43,066 nucleotides of DNA from Thermacetogenium sp. UBA4966 (GTDB lineage Bacteria; Bacillota; DSM-12270; Thermacetogeniales; Thermacetogeniaceae). The notes under the pieces are model-generated. The model did not search any database. It had not been told where the DNA came from and saw nothing but the letters and a program-made list of their open reading frames with translations. This document shows, one piece after another, positions 30,387 to 39,949 of this stretch. Position 1 is the first letter of the stretch. Each line of letters opens with the position of its first letter. Both the position numbers and the translations under genes were made by a program. The stretch spans positions 1 through 43,066 of the forward strand of contig DHAA01000149.1 of the NCBI GenBank assembly GCA_002397275.1, read 5' to 3'.

Positions 30387-31211
30387 CTACTTCTGACAGG
30401 AGGGACAGTAGTAGGAACTGCGCCCTCCCTGTTTTATCCGGACTATGGAATTCCCGCAGGAGGGGCAGGGTCTCCCCCCTTTGCCGTGTACCTGAAGCAT
30501 ATTCTGAAACTCGCCCTGATTTCCGTCGCCATCCACATAATCCCTGAGCGTTGTACCGCGGTGGGAGATAGCCGCGGCAATAACCTCCCCGATGGCCTGA
30601 TAAAGTCTTTGCTGTTCCCGGGCATCTAAAGAGTCCGCCCGGCGCTGCGGATTAATTCCGGCCCTCCACAGGATCTCATTGGCATAGATATTCCCGATCC
30701 CGGCAATAAACGACTGGTTGAGCAGCAAACCCTTCACCTGCCCCTTTCTCCCCTTCAGCCTTTCCTTAAATAAATCCGGGGTCAGCCGGGGATCCAGGGC
30801 GTCATATCCCAGAGCTTTAAAAGGAGTGAAAGCATCCAAGTCCTGCCGGTCCAGCAAGTGCATGGTCCCAAATTTACGGATATCCTGAAAGTGCAGTTCC
30901 TTACCCTCGTTAAGGTAAAAGATGAGGCGCGTGTATCGGTTGATGGGAAAGCCTGAATCTTTAACAATTAGGCGGCCGGTCATCCGCAGGTGTACAACCA
31001 AAACCATGGAACAGCCGATTTCCATGATCAGATATTTCCCCCGGCGTTGGAAACCGGTGATCTCTTCACCCTCCAGGCGGGCGGCAAAGAGATCCGGAGG
31101 CGGCGTTTTAATCGTTTTTCTGTTGAGGACCGCCACTTTCCGGATTATACAGCCGAGTATCTTTGTTTCAAGCGAGCGTCGAATCGTTTCCACTTCCGGT
31201 AGTTCAGGCAT
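30387..31211 (-). CDS. mutM: Formamidopyrimidine-DNA glycosylase
   Basis: The 274-residue protein starts MPELPEVETIRRSLE (catalytic Pro2 and Glu3), has FQDIRKFGTMHLL, NIYANEILWRAGI and a C-terminal zinc finger (CPSCGNSI...YYCPSCQ). It removes oxidised purines such as 8-oxoguanine. It starts three bases after the polA stop, so the two repair genes are coupled. Length and motifs are normal. Confidence 0.95.
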   Translation of the reverse strand: MPELPEVETIRRSLETKILGCIIRKVAVLNRKTIKTPPPDLFAARLEGEEITGFQRRGKYLIMEIGCSMVLVVHLRMTGRLIVKDSGFPINRYTRLIFYLNEGKELHFQDIRKFGTMHLLDRQDLDAFTPFKALGYDALDPRLTPDLFKERLKGRKGQVKGLLLNQSFIAGIGNIYANEILWRAGINPQRRADSLDAREQQRLYQAIGEVIAAAISHRGTTLRDYVDGDGNQGEFQNMLQVHGKGGRPCPSCGNSIVRIKQGGRSSYYCPSCQK

Positions 31212-31214
31212 CTT

Positions 31215-33839
31215 TTACTCTACAGCCTCCATGTCGTTCCAGTTTGGGCCTGTTTCCATCCCCACCTTTAAAGGAACAGCCAGTTCAACCACATTTTCCA
31301 TCCGGCTGCGCACTAATGATATAAGGGTTTCCAATTCCCCTGGGGGAAACTCGAAGATCAGTTCATCATGAACCTGCAGGAGCAGGCGCGCTTTTAACCC
31401 TTGGTCGTGCAAATCCTGGTGGATCCGCAGCATCGCCATCTTGATAATATCCGCAGCGCTCCCCTGGATCGGTGTGTTCATAGCTGTTCTTTCGCCAAAA
31501 GATCGTATATTTCTGTTGCTGCTCAACAGATCGGGAAGATACCTGCGCCTCTTGAAAATTGTCTGTACATAGCCTTTTTCTCTCGCTTCCCTGATCGTCT
31601 CATTAATATATCTCTTCACACCGGGGTATTGCAGGAAGTAGTTCTCAATGTAGTAAGCGGCCTCTTCCCTGCTCACTCCGACATCCCGGGCAAGGCCGTA
31701 GTCCGTTATGCCGTAGATGATTCCAAAGTTGATGCCCTTTGCCCTGCGGCGCAGATCCGAGGTAACGTCCTCCTGGGGAACTCCAAAGATGGCTGCCGCG
31801 GTTCTGGCATGTATATCCTCCCCATGGCTGAAGTCGGCGATCAAACAGGGGTCTTGAGACATATGCGCCATAACCCTGAGCTCGATCTGGGAGTAATCCG
31901 CGGACAGCAGAGCCCAGCCGGGTTCCGAGGGAATAAAGGCGCTTCTGATTTTTCTTCCCAGTTCATCTCTGATTGGGATATTCTGCAGATTCGGTTCAGT
32001 GCTGCTCAGCCTTCCGGTAGCTGTGATCGTCTGGTTAAAGGTCGTATACACCTTTCCTGTCCTGGGGCTGACCAGACTCTGCAGCCCATCAACATAGGTC
32101 GATTTGAGCTTAGCAAGCTGACGGTACTCCAGTATCTTGGCCGGAAGCTGATGCAGCGGCGCCAGTTTTTCCAAGACCTCGGCATCTGTGCTGTAACCCG
32201 TCTTGGTTTTCTTGATAACGGGGAGGCGCAGCTTTTCAAAAAGGACCTGTCCCAGTTGACGCGGTGAATTGATGTTAAAGCCTTCCCCAGCCAGAGCATA
32301 GATATCCGCGGTAAGAGTTAAAAGCTGTTCGCCCAACTCTCGGGACATTTCTTCCAGCCGGGTTGTGTCCAGCTTCACCCCTTGCATCTCCATCTCCGCT
32401 AATACAATGGATAAAGGGAGCTCCAGCTTGCAGAAGAGATCCGCCAGATCATCTCTCTGCACTTCTTCCTTCAAAACTGCCCACAGCCTCTTGATCGTCA
32501 GCGCCCGCTGCGCCGCTCCGGCTTCATCCTGGTCAAAGCCGACCACCTGATTGAGGTGCTTTAAAGAAAGTTCATCCAGCTCCGGATTAGAAAGAGATGA
32601 ATTTAATAAATGAGCGGCAAGCATCGTATCCCCATCGATCCCCTGGAGATCAAGGCCCTGGCGTCTGCACATGATTAACTCCGCTTTGGCGTCATGGCAC
32701 AGTTTAACGCAATCAGGGTCGGCAAACACAGACTGCAGCAGTATGAGCATCTCTTCTCTTTGCTGCGCATCTTCAGGAAAAGAAACGGCGGCGCAGCTGT
32801 TTTCCCACGATAATCCGAGCGTAGATAAGCAAGCGTCATGCGAAGAAACGCCGTTTCGCTCAAAATTTAAAGCAAACTCTCCCTCTTCTTTTATTTGTTC
32901 CAGCAGATCGGCCAATTGAGATACGGTTTTTATCAGGCGGCAGCCCCCCGCATCATAGGCTCCTGATATAGGCGAGGGTATCTCTTCCCGGATGTTCTTT
33001 ATTAACGACTTGAACTCCAATTTATGGTATATTTTAACCAGCGCCTCATAATCCGGCGCCTCCAGCTGCAGATCATCAAAATCTACGCTGATGGGAACAT
33101 CGCAGGCAAGGGTAGCCAATTTCTTGCTCATCACAACCTGGTCCCCATACTCTCTGAGGATAGCGGCAAGCTTGGGGGACAGTTTGTCCAAATTGTCGAG
33201 GCATCCCTCGACACTGGAGAACTGCTCGATGAGCTTAGCCGCGGTTTTAGCGCCGATCCCCGGCGCCCCCGGTATATCATCGCTTTGATCGCCTTTAAGA
33301 CCTTTGTAATCCGCAACCTGATCAGGCTCTATCCCGTACTTCTCTTTTACTTTTTCCGGAGTAAAGCACTCCAGATCGCTGATTCCTTTGCGCGTCATCA
33401 GAGCTTTCGTGTGTTCAGTCACAAGCTGGAGCAGATCGCGATCACCGGAAACGATCAGCACCTCAAGTCCTTTTCTCTCCGCCTCTTTGACCACTTTACA
33501 GATTAAATCGTCACCTTCGTAGCCTTCAAGCTCCATAACAGGTATGTGCATCGCTGCAAGCAGCTGTTTGATCAGCGGAAACTGCGGCCGCAGTTCATCG
33601 GGGGTCGCCTTTCGCCGTGCTTTATAGCCTTTGTATTCCTCATGCCTGAACGTTATTCTGCCGGCGTCGAAGGCAACGGCCAGATAATCGGGCTGCTCCT
33701 GGCGGATAATCCTGTGGAGCATTGTCGTAAAACCATAAACAGCATTCGTAAAATACCCCGTCGTTGTGCTTAACAGCGGCAAGGCATGAAATGCTCTGTG
33801 CGCCAGGCTGTTACCGTCAAGAATTACCAGCTTCTTCAT
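31215..33839 (-). CDS. polA: DNA polymerase I
   Basis: The protein of 874 residues has an N-terminal 5' nuclease domain (LVILDGNSLAHRAFHAL, VSGDRDLLQLV, GIGAKTAAKLI), a 3'-5' exonuclease-like domain (about 305-460), and a C-terminal family A polymerase (LLSADYSQIELRVMAH, RRRAKGINFGIIYG, QVHDELIFE). The exonuclease-like domain lacks the DxE motif (FALNFERNG takes its place), as in Bacillus, so proofreading is probably absent. The ATG at 33837-33839 follows GGGGGAG. Confidence 0.96.
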   Translation of the reverse strand: MKKLVILDGNSLAHRAFHALPLLSTTTGYFTNAVYGFTTMLHRIIRQEQPDYLAVAFDAGRITFRHEEYKGYKARRKATPDELRPQFPLIKQLLAAMHIPVMELEGYEGDDLICKVVKEAERKGLEVLIVSGDRDLLQLVTEHTKALMTRKGISDLECFTPEKVKEKYGIEPDQVADYKGLKGDQSDDIPGAPGIGAKTAAKLIEQFSSVEGCLDNLDKLSPKLAAILREYGDQVVMSKKLATLACDVPISVDFDDLQLEAPDYEALVKIYHKLEFKSLIKNIREEIPSPISGAYDAGGCRLIKTVSQLADLLEQIKEEGEFALNFERNGVSSHDACLSTLGLSWENSCAAVSFPEDAQQREEMLILLQSVFADPDCVKLCHDAKAELIMCRRQGLDLQGIDGDTMLAAHLLNSSLSNPELDELSLKHLNQVVGFDQDEAGAAQRALTIKRLWAVLKEEVQRDDLADLFCKLELPLSIVLAEMEMQGVKLDTTRLEEMSRELGEQLLTLTADIYALAGEGFNINSPRQLGQVLFEKLRLPVIKKTKTGYSTDAEVLEKLAPLHQLPAKILEYRQLAKLKSTYVDGLQSLVSPRTGKVYTTFNQTITATGRLSSTEPNLQNIPIRDELGRKIRSAFIPSEPGWALLSADYSQIELRVMAHMSQDPCLIADFSHGEDIHARTAAAIFGVPQEDVTSDLRRRAKGINFGIIYGITDYGLARDVGVSREEAAYYIENYFLQYPGVKRYINETIREAREKGYVQTIFKRRRYLPDLLSSNRNIRSFGERTAMNTPIQGSAADIIKMAMLRIHQDLHDQGLKARLLLQVHDELIFEFPPGELETLISLVRSRMENVVELAVPLKVGMETGPNWNDMEAVE

Positions 33840-33905
33840 CAAAGCTCCCCCTAATCTCCCTTGTTGGACCGGATATGCTATCAAATCTATAACTTAACGT
33901 CAAAC

Positions 33906-35045
33906 TTACTGCTGTGTAATCATTCCTTTGCTCTCCTCTATCTCAAGATTCGTCCCCAACCCTGAACCGAGTTCCTTCATCTTCTGCAAAATGCGGACAG
34001 CGTCCTCTCCAACTGCCGGCCGGGGCTGTTCATCAGCGATCATAACCGGGTAAAGCTCCGCCTTCTGCAATTCCTTCCCCTGGAAAAACATCTTGACCAT
34101 GACGGTTTCCTGACACTTCGAGCGGCGCTGCTTATCATAAACAAAATTCCCCAAACTGTAAGCGATCAGCGATCCATTATACATTTCAACACCCTGCAGG
34201 CAGTGCGGGTGGTGCCCGATAATCAGATTTGCTCCGGCATCCGCCAGCCTATGTGCCGTCTCTATCTGATAGGCCTCAGGATAATCGGAGTATTCGGCGC
34301 CCCAATGCAGGGAAACCGCGATCAGATCCACCTCGTCCCGCAGAGAGGCGACAGTATCGACCAGCCGGTCGGCGTCAAATTTCTGCACACCCGGGCGGTC
34401 TGTTTTTGCTTCAAAGGTGCGCGGGTAATCATAGCTCCAGAAAATATCCGCCATCTCTGTGGCGGCGATAAAGACGATTTTCTGACCCTTAATCTCTTTG
34501 ATTACAGGCTGAACAGCCTCAGCCAGATCTTTTCCCCCTCCTACCGGCTCAATCCCTTCCTGCCGCAAATAATCCAGGGTATCCAGCAAAGCAGGAGAAT
34601 CATAATCAAGAATATGGTTATTGGCAATGCTCACCAGATCATAACCGGCTTCTTTCAGTGCCCCGGAGGCCGCGGGGTCACCGCGGAACCAGATCCCTTT
34701 CCCCGGTATAGGGGCGCCTTTTTGAGAAAGGGGGGTCTCCAAGTTGCCAAAAGTGAGATCGGCTTTCTGCAATAAAGGCGCCATCTGCTCAAAGGGATAG
34801 AAGACGCCGTTTTCCCTCATCGCTGTCGCCACACCTCGCCCCAGCATTATATCCCCATTGGCTGCAATAGTCCATTCCGAAGGAGGTTTCCGCTGCTCAG
34901 AAACCTGTTCATCCTGCTGCCCATCTGCCGCTGAAAAATAGCTCCCCCAGCGATCCCAGGCCATAAACGCAGCCAGAATAATCAGCACTAGCGATAAATA
35001 CAGCACAGACCATTTTTTTCTGCGCCCGCTTTCTCTAAAGACCAT
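33906..35045 (-). CDS. CapA-family metallophosphatase-like protein
   Basis: The 379-residue protein has a membrane anchor (about 13-30) and an exported CapA domain with AANGDIMLGRGV, TFGNLETPLS, VSIANNHILDYD, SLHWGAEYSDYP and IIGHHPHCLQGVEMYNGSLI, which hold the metal ligands. CapA/PgsA-type proteins are linked to poly-gamma-glutamate or cell-surface synthesis, but many clostridial copies have unknown roles. ATG follows GAGGAGATTGCT. No capBC genes are visible near it. Confidence 0.88.
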   Translation of the reverse strand: MVFRESGRRKKWSVLYLSLVLIILAAFMAWDRWGSYFSAADGQQDEQVSEQRKPPSEWTIAANGDIMLGRGVATAMRENGVFYPFEQMAPLLQKADLTFGNLETPLSQKGAPIPGKGIWFRGDPAASGALKEAGYDLVSIANNHILDYDSPALLDTLDYLRQEGIEPVGGGKDLAEAVQPVIKEIKGQKIVFIAATEMADIFWSYDYPRTFEAKTDRPGVQKFDADRLVDTVASLRDEVDLIAVSLHWGAEYSDYPEAYQIETAHRLADAGANLIIGHHPHCLQGVEMYNGSLIAYSLGNFVYDKQRRSKCQETVMVKMFFQGKELQKAELYPVMIADEQPRPAVGEDAVRILQKMKELGSGLGTNLEIEESKGMITQQ

Positions 35046-35135
35046 AGCAATCTCCTCATAGTTGCTATTCAGAGGCGGTCCACCATGTCGGTGGATTCCG
35101 CTCGCTCCCTGATTACGTCCCGGACAGCATTCACA

Positions 35136-35654
35136 CTAACTGCCTTCCTCCAGGCTGTCCAACACCTGCAGCAGTGACTCCTCATCGGGCAGATCCAGCA
35201 GCCCTTTTTCCGCTTTTGCGCGCAACTCTTGAGGAAGGGTATTCACTTTGGTCTTTGTTACACGTACTACCCCGCCGTTAACCCCGGCGGGGCCCTTCAC
35301 AACTGTAATAAATCCGCCCTTTTCCCCTAAGTGAGTAACCCTGGAGCATTGCTCGCACAGATTATCCAGGGTTCGCCGCACCGCCACTTGCTCACCTTCG
35401 CGGCTTGAACGCCATCCTTCCTGGGAAGGATACTTCAGGCGCAGGTCATAGAGTGTCGCCGCCTTCACTTGTGAAGGGGTGGTTTCCTTAATGTCCTCAT
35501 GACCGCAGACGCTGTATTCGGTTTTGACGAGAATCCTGGTTCCCTCAGGAAGTGGGCGCCGCGCAACCACCTGTTCTTGCCACAGATAATAGCCGCCGAC
35601 AAAAACAATAACCAGCAAGCTGAAAAACAGGAGACGAGAATACCTCCGTTTCAT
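35136..35654 (-). CDS. bofC: BofC-like protein
   Basis: The protein of 172 residues has an N-terminal anchor (about 5-25), a middle domain and a C-terminal domain with GGFITVVKGPAGVNGGVV and TLPQELRAKAEKGLLDLPDEE, like the BofC C-terminal domain. BofC delays sigma-K activation during sporulation in Bacillus. Its place after yebC matches clostridial genomes. The ATG at 35652-35654 follows AAAGGGTG. The similarity is moderate. Confidence 0.65.
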   Translation of the reverse strand: MKRRYSRLLFFSLLVIVFVGGYYLWQEQVVARRPLPEGTRILVKTEYSVCGHEDIKETTPSQVKAATLYDLRLKYPSQEGWRSSREGEQVAVRRTLDNLCEQCSRVTHLGEKGGFITVVKGPAGVNGGVVRVTKTKVNTLPQELRAKAEKGLLDLPDEESLLQVLDSLEEGS

Positions 35655-35729
35655 TACAAACACCCTTTAATTAGTTCTTAATTATAAATATTACCATACA
35701 TCGGGATGTTATGTATGAATAATTTATTT

Positions 35730-36491
35730 TTACATATTATCTATCTGCTGGATTATCTCGTCGGGAATATCAAAGTTGGCATAAACCTGCTGCACGTCGT
35801 CGTGATCCTCCAAAGAATTAAGGAGGCTCAATATCTTTTCCGCAGTCCCTTTATCTTGCACCGGAATCGTGGAGTCCGGCAGCATAGTAATTTCCGCGGT
35901 ATCGCAGGCAATCCCATGTTCTGAGAGAACTTCCTTGATCCTCTCCATCTCTTCGGGCGCGGTCACGACCTCTATGGTCTCGTCTTCTTCCCGCACATCC
36001 TCCGCACCCTCCTCAATCAAAATGAGCATGGCTTCTTCCGGGTCCATGGATAGTCCCTTCTTGGAAATGGCCAGCAAACCTTTTCGCTCAAACATCCAGG
36101 CCACACAGCCTGCCTCGCCGAGATTACCCCCATGCCGCGCAAACAGGTGACGAATCTCCGGAGCGGTACGGTTGCGGTTATCGGTCAGCGTTATTACCAG
36201 CACAGCGACCCCCTCCGCCGCATACCCCTCATATTTAACCTCTTCGTAATCTACCCCATCCAGTTCTCCGGCAGCCTTGGCTATGAGACGGTTGATGTTA
36301 TCCATGGGCATATTGACCTCGCGAGCCCGTGCAATAGCGGTTTTTAAGTCCAGATTAGCATCGGGGTCGCCGCCCCCGCGGCGAGCAGCCACATAAATCT
36401 CCTTGCCGAGCTTGGTAAAAGCTCTGCCGCGTTTTTCATCTACCCTGGCTTTACGGTGTTTGATATTCGCCCATTTGGAATGGCCTGACAT
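35730..36491 (-). CDS. yebC: YebC/PmpR-family regulator or translation factor
   Basis: The 253-residue protein begins MSGHSKWANIKHRKARVDEK and has GGGDPDANLDLKTAIARAR, KYEGYAAEGVAVLVI, TDNRNRTAPEIRH and GCVAWMFERKG, all strong YebC markers. YebC proteins are DNA-binding regulators in some bacteria and help ribosomes at proline stretches in others. ATG follows GAGGTGATC. Length is standard. Confidence 0.95.
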   Translation of the reverse strand: MSGHSKWANIKHRKARVDEKRGRAFTKLGKEIYVAARRGGGDPDANLDLKTAIARAREVNMPMDNINRLIAKAAGELDGVDYEEVKYEGYAAEGVAVLVITLTDNRNRTAPEIRHLFARHGGNLGEAGCVAWMFERKGLLAISKKGLSMDPEEAMLILIEEGAEDVREEDETIEVVTAPEEMERIKEVLSEHGIACDTAEITMLPDSTIPVQDKGTAEKILSLLNSLEDHDDVQQVYANFDIPDEIIQQIDNM

Positions 36492-36509
36492 AAAAAGATC
36501 ACCTCAATA

Positions 36510-37256
36510 TTAAATATCCGGAATCGGCGGTGTCCGCTTCTTGTGCTGACTGAGCCTTTGCATTCTATCTATCTTTTGCTGAACATCTTCGGGAACCTGT
36601 CCGCCTGAAAGATAGCGGTCAAGCAGTTCATAGGTAATTCCCATTTCCTTTTCATCTGTTTGATTCTCCCACAAACCTGCGCTGGGAGGCTTTGTTATGA
36701 TTTTTTCCGGTATCTCCAGGTAAGCGGCCATCTCCATCACCTGCGTTTTTAACAGATTGCCCAGAGGAATAATGTCGCTTCCCCCATCCCCGTATTTAGT
36801 AAAATACCCCACTGAGATCTCGCTTTTGTTGCTGCCCCCTACGACAAGATACTTATAAATACCGGCATAATAGTAAAGAACAATCATGCGCAGACGCGGT
36901 TTTATATTAGCCAGCGTAAGCCGCATTTTTTCACTGGAGGGAGGGATGCAGCCGGCAGACAGCAGTTCCCGCAGCAGATCATAAACGCGATCAAGGACGA
37001 CTACTTTTGTTCGCAGCCCCAAGGACTCAGCGACCAGTTCGGCATCTTTCATATCCTGATCCAGGCTGTGACAGGGCATGATCAAGGCGAGAGAGGTATC
37101 GGGAAAGGCTCTCCGGCAAAGCGCTCCCACTAAGGCTGAATCCAAACCGCCGCTTAAGCCGTACACAACACCCTTCGCCCCCGCTTCTGCTACCCGGCGG
37201 CGCAGCCATTCCGTCAGTGAGATCGCGGTTGCGGGGATATCCATCTGATCATTCAT
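36510..37256 (-). CDS. nadE: NAD synthetase, ammonia-type
   Basis: The 248-residue protein has VYGLSGGLDSALVGAL (the SGGxDS P-loop), VVGGSNKSEISVGYFTKYGDGG and ITKPPSAGLWENQTDEKEMG, typical of NadE. It amidates nicotinate adenine dinucleotide to NAD. There is no glutaminase domain, so it uses ammonia. ATG follows GAGGTGTTTTA. The nicotinate phosphoribosyltransferase at 27294 acts in the same pathway. Confidence 0.94.
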   Translation of the reverse strand: MNDQMDIPATAISLTEWLRRRVAEAGAKGVVYGLSGGLDSALVGALCRRAFPDTSLALIMPCHSLDQDMKDAELVAESLGLRTKVVVLDRVYDLLRELLSAGCIPPSSEKMRLTLANIKPRLRMIVLYYYAGIYKYLVVGGSNKSEISVGYFTKYGDGGSDIIPLGNLLKTQVMEMAAYLEIPEKIITKPPSAGLWENQTDEKEMGITYELLDRYLSGGQVPEDVQQKIDRMQRLSQHKKRTPPIPDI

Positions 37257-37320
37257 TAAAACACCTCATTTAAATTTTAACAAAACATAAGCATTACCGC
37301 AATAATTCATCAACACAACC

Positions 37321-38061
37321 CTACTTTAATACTAATTCAACATCACCCATCACACCGAGTTTATCACCCAGAATAACCGCGGTCCCTAAGATACCCTTGA
37401 TCTTATGCACCTTCTCCAAAGCAGGCGAAATATCCTCTTCCCCCTGTACAATATTCCCCAGGGTTGAAGCGGCGGCGTCGGCAAGAGCGGCGCTATGGCT
37501 AATTACTACCGCCGCATCGGCGCATCCGAAACTCAGCGAGGGACCTACCGTTGATGAGGATGTGCAAACCCCGCGGCCCCTTGACCCTGAGGAAACCATC
37601 AGAGTTACTTTGTTGGAGAGTACCGACGGCCCGGCGAAAACGCCTACTCTGATCGGGTGTTGTGTGTGGAAATAGATATCCCCTCCATTTTCCACAATAA
37701 TCTCCTTGGCCATAGGCAACAATTTCCGTCCCAGCACCTCAGACACGGCGCCGGCCACCGCAGCCATGGGGCCCACGCCCGCCCGCCTGGCGGCGGCGGC
37801 CATCAACCTGGCGATGCGGGGAGCGCCCGGCAAGAGGGGATGAGGTATCAGCGCCCGCCGGAACTTCTGATCGCGGGTTATGTATTGTTCCAGCTCTCTT
37901 CTGATCCCTGCCAAGAGAGACAGGGCATACTCCGGCAATTCCGGACTGTAGCTTTCCCTATCAACGCTGATCAGCAGATCCGATTCTTTTAACGAAACAG
38001 GGAAGGAGACGACGCCATCCCCCCGCACCCGCCGGCGATAGGTTCGGCTGCGGTAATCCAT
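37321..38061 (-). CDS. UPF0280 family protein (homocysteine pathway)
   Basis: The 246-residue protein has MAAVAGAVSEVLGR, ENGGDIYFHT, GVCTSSSTVGPSLSFGCADAA and SHSAALADAAASTLGN, which mark the UPF0280/COG2122 family, a relative of ApbE flavin transferases. In sulfate reducers and methanogens it occurs with DUF39 and NIL/ferredoxin proteins and is needed to make homocysteine from aspartate semialdehyde. Here these genes lie in the order DUF39, NIL/ferredoxin, UPF0280 with gaps of 14 and 3 bases, downstream of a SAM-I riboswitch. Confidence 0.88.
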   Translation of the reverse strand: MDYRSRTYRRRVRGDGVVSFPVSLKESDLLISVDRESYSPELPEYALSLLAGIRRELEQYITRDQKFRRALIPHPLLPGAPRIARLMAAAARRAGVGPMAAVAGAVSEVLGRKLLPMAKEIIVENGGDIYFHTQHPIRVGVFAGPSVLSNKVTLMVSSGSRGRGVCTSSSTVGPSLSFGCADAAVVISHSAALADAAASTLGNIVQGEEDISPALEKVHKIKGILGTAVILGDKLGVMGDVELVLK

Positions 38062-38064
38062 AGC

Positions 38065-38472
38065 TTAAAAACGCACCTCAACCGCGCCGGCCATGCAGAC
38101 ATCTAAACAGCTTTCGCAGATAATGCATTTTGAATCATCAAAATGCACTTCCATTTGCGGAGTCGTCATATAAAGGGCTCCGGCAGGGCAAAAAGAGGTG
38201 CATGCCCCGCACTGCAGACAGCGGTCCTTATTCCAGAATATCGTTCCGCTGAGAGGGTCGACATCCACTCCTATGCCTTTAAGATATTCCAAACCGCTGT
38301 TATAGTTTTCCGGATCCCCGCTCAGCTCTAAAACCACATACCCCTTTTTATGCGGATTGATATCGGCTTTGAGGACATTGATTATCAGATCGTAGTCCTT
38401 AACCAGCCGGTAGATAATCGGCTGTTCTACAAGAGCTGAAGAAAAATGAAGAACAAATTTATTAGCGACCAA
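38065..38472 (-). CDS. NIL-domain 4Fe-4S ferredoxin (homocysteine pathway)
   Basis: The 135-residue protein has an N-terminal NIL domain (about 5-75) and two 4Fe-4S motifs, CLQCGACTSFCPAG and CIICESCLDVCMAG. It is the usual partner of DUF39 in the alternative homocysteine pathway and probably brings sulfur or electrons to it. The TTG start at 38470-38472 follows GGGGAGG. It lies between the two other genes of the pathway. Confidence 0.88.
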   Translation of the reverse strand: MVANKFVLHFSSALVEQPIIYRLVKDYDLIINVLKADINPHKKGYVVLELSGDPENYNSGLEYLKGIGVDVDPLSGTIFWNKDRCLQCGACTSFCPAGALYMTTPQMEVHFDDSKCIICESCLDVCMAGAVEVRF

Positions 38473-38486
38473 AACAATACCTCCCC

Positions 38487-39701
38487 CTATTCCTTATTCT
38501 TCTTTTCCTCAAGAGTTTTCATAACAATACCGGCCTGCGGCGAAGGAAGGGGCTGCACCGGCTGGGACAACTGAAAACTGCCCTCTGCAATCCTATTTTT
38601 AAGGATTTGGGCTATTTGGCGCGCTTTTGTATAGCTGGAAAGAGGTGTCGTCGGCACTTCTTTGCCTTCTATCTTGATGGTTCCCGACCTCAGCTCGGCA
38701 TAACTGACTGTGCCCAAATCGCCGGATTCTCTTTGCGGGTAAGCAGAACTGTAATCTACAACAGGGGCATAGATCTCCTCATCGGTAACTGCGCAACAGC
38801 GCAGAATGTCTTCATCAAGAATAGGAATGGGAATGCCGATGCCCACCGCCATGCTCGCCCCATAACCCACATAGCTTACGCCCCGCAGCCACTCGGAACT
38901 CATCTGCTTGAGGTCGCCGACGAGAGCCAGCGTACCGGCGCCCCCTATGGGAATCCCGTTCTCACCCCTGGGTACGCCGGGGTTGTGCTGTGTGCCGTGC
39001 CAGGCGACATAACCGCTGCCCCCGCCCAGGAAAATACGTGTTCCCACACCGATAGTCCGATAGCAGGGATCATTCAAAAGAGGACTCAACTGGCCGGATG
39101 TAGAGTAACCGGCGTTGCCCAGCCTGGGTTTGAGCACTCCCATATAGGTATAAATGGTTCTCTCCGACGGGTTTACCGCGACACCATAGTTCTGATAGGC
39201 ATTGCGCGGGTTAAAAAGGATAGCGTCGTTGATCTCATCAAGCGTTATCCAGGTTTCAATATGGCGGCGGGGGTAACAGTCTGTTCCATAACCGGAGGCC
39301 TCTAACTTTACCCTTTTACCGGCCACCAGATCCTCGATAACATGACCTCCGCCATACAGAAAACGGCCGGGGTAAACGCGGTTTTCAGGGTCGCTCTCCG
39401 GAAGAGCCGTCGCCCCGATATAAGCGTCTACGGCAGCAATCCCGGCATAGGCGGGGACGCCGTTCAAGTATGCTTTATTCATCTTGATGCGCGGTCTGGA
39501 ATGACCAAAGTTAAGAAAGGCGCCGCTGGAACACATCGTTCCGAAGGTCCCCGTGGTCACCACATCCACCTGGCGGGCAGCCTTCTCTATGCCTTTTTCT
39601 TTCACAACATCGACAATCTCTTCGGCTGTAACCACAACAGCCATGCCTTTTTTGATTTTTTCATTGATCTCGGCATACGATTTTTCAACAGACAACTGCA
39701 T
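38487..39701 (-). CDS. DUF39 homocysteine biosynthesis protein
   Basis: The 404-residue protein has VDVVTTGTFGTMCSSGAF near the start, GGGSGYVAWHGTQHNPG, GGAGTLALVGDLKQM and a long C-terminal part. These match DUF39/COG1900, which, with NIL/ferredoxin and UPF0280 proteins, turns aspartate semialdehyde into homocysteine with sulfide. The ATG follows GGGAGGTGT. A SAM-I riboswitch and terminator lie in the leader, as expected for a methionine precursor gene: high SAM should turn it off. Confidence 0.92.
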   Translation of the reverse strand: MQLSVEKSYAEINEKIKKGMAVVVTAEEIVDVVKEKGIEKAARQVDVVTTGTFGTMCSSGAFLNFGHSRPRIKMNKAYLNGVPAYAGIAAVDAYIGATALPESDPENRVYPGRFLYGGGHVIEDLVAGKRVKLEASGYGTDCYPRRHIETWITLDEINDAILFNPRNAYQNYGVAVNPSERTIYTYMGVLKPRLGNAGYSTSGQLSPLLNDPCYRTIGVGTRIFLGGGSGYVAWHGTQHNPGVPRGENGIPIGGAGTLALVGDLKQMSSEWLRGVSYVGYGASMAVGIGIPIPILDEDILRCCAVTDEEIYAPVVDYSSAYPQRESGDLGTVSYAELRSGTIKIEGKEVPTTPLSSYTKARQIAQILKNRIAEGSFQLSQPVQPLPSPQAGIVMKTLEEKKNKE

Positions 39702-39737
39702 ACACCTCCCTGGTTTCTCCCGGCAATAAAAACCGAC

Positions 39738-39763
39738 AAAAAAGCCCCCTGAGAGTGGAGGCC
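39738..39763 (-). terminator. Riboswitch expression-platform terminator
   Basis: On the minus strand GGCCTCC-ACTCTCA-GGGGGC is followed by TTTTTTG, directly downstream of the SAM-I aptamer and 37 bases before the DUF39 start. Confidence 0.85.
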
Positions 39764-39779
39764 ATTTGACTAATACGCC

Positions 39780-39899
39780 CTCTTATCTCCCAGAACTCGT
39801 GCTTCTGCGGGAATTGGCACCTCGCCCTCACATAAAGGACCGGTTGCCGGGTTTCATTGGGCCCGTCCCTCCACCGCTCTGGATAAGAGTATCAATATT
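39780..39899 (-). ncRNA. SAM-I (S-box) riboswitch
   Basis: On the minus strand the P1 arms CTCTTATCC (39891-39899) and GGGAGATAAGAG (39780-39791) pair. Between them are AGCGGTGGAGGGACGGGCCC, the conserved AATGAAACCCGGCAACC and GAGGTGCCAATTCC, which are the canonical S-box core. With the terminator at 39738-39763 it should stop transcription of the homocysteine operon when SAM is plentiful. Confidence 0.96.
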
Positions 39900-39919
39900 C
39901 GATTAAAATACTGAGAAGT

Positions 39920-39948
39920 ACATTATCATAGGGAATAAGTTCTGTCAA
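39920..39948 (-). promoter_or_regulatory. Promoter of the SAM riboswitch operon
   Basis: On the minus strand TTGACA (39943-39948), a 17-base spacer and TAATGT (39920-39925) lie about 20 bases before the aptamer, directly after the tatA stop. Confidence 0.75.
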
Positions 39949-39949
39949 G

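Noticed and set aside
31401..32267. Plus-strand frame of 288 codons inside polA
   Set aside because: polA covers it fully with all motifs of a DNA polymerase; the frame has no family features.
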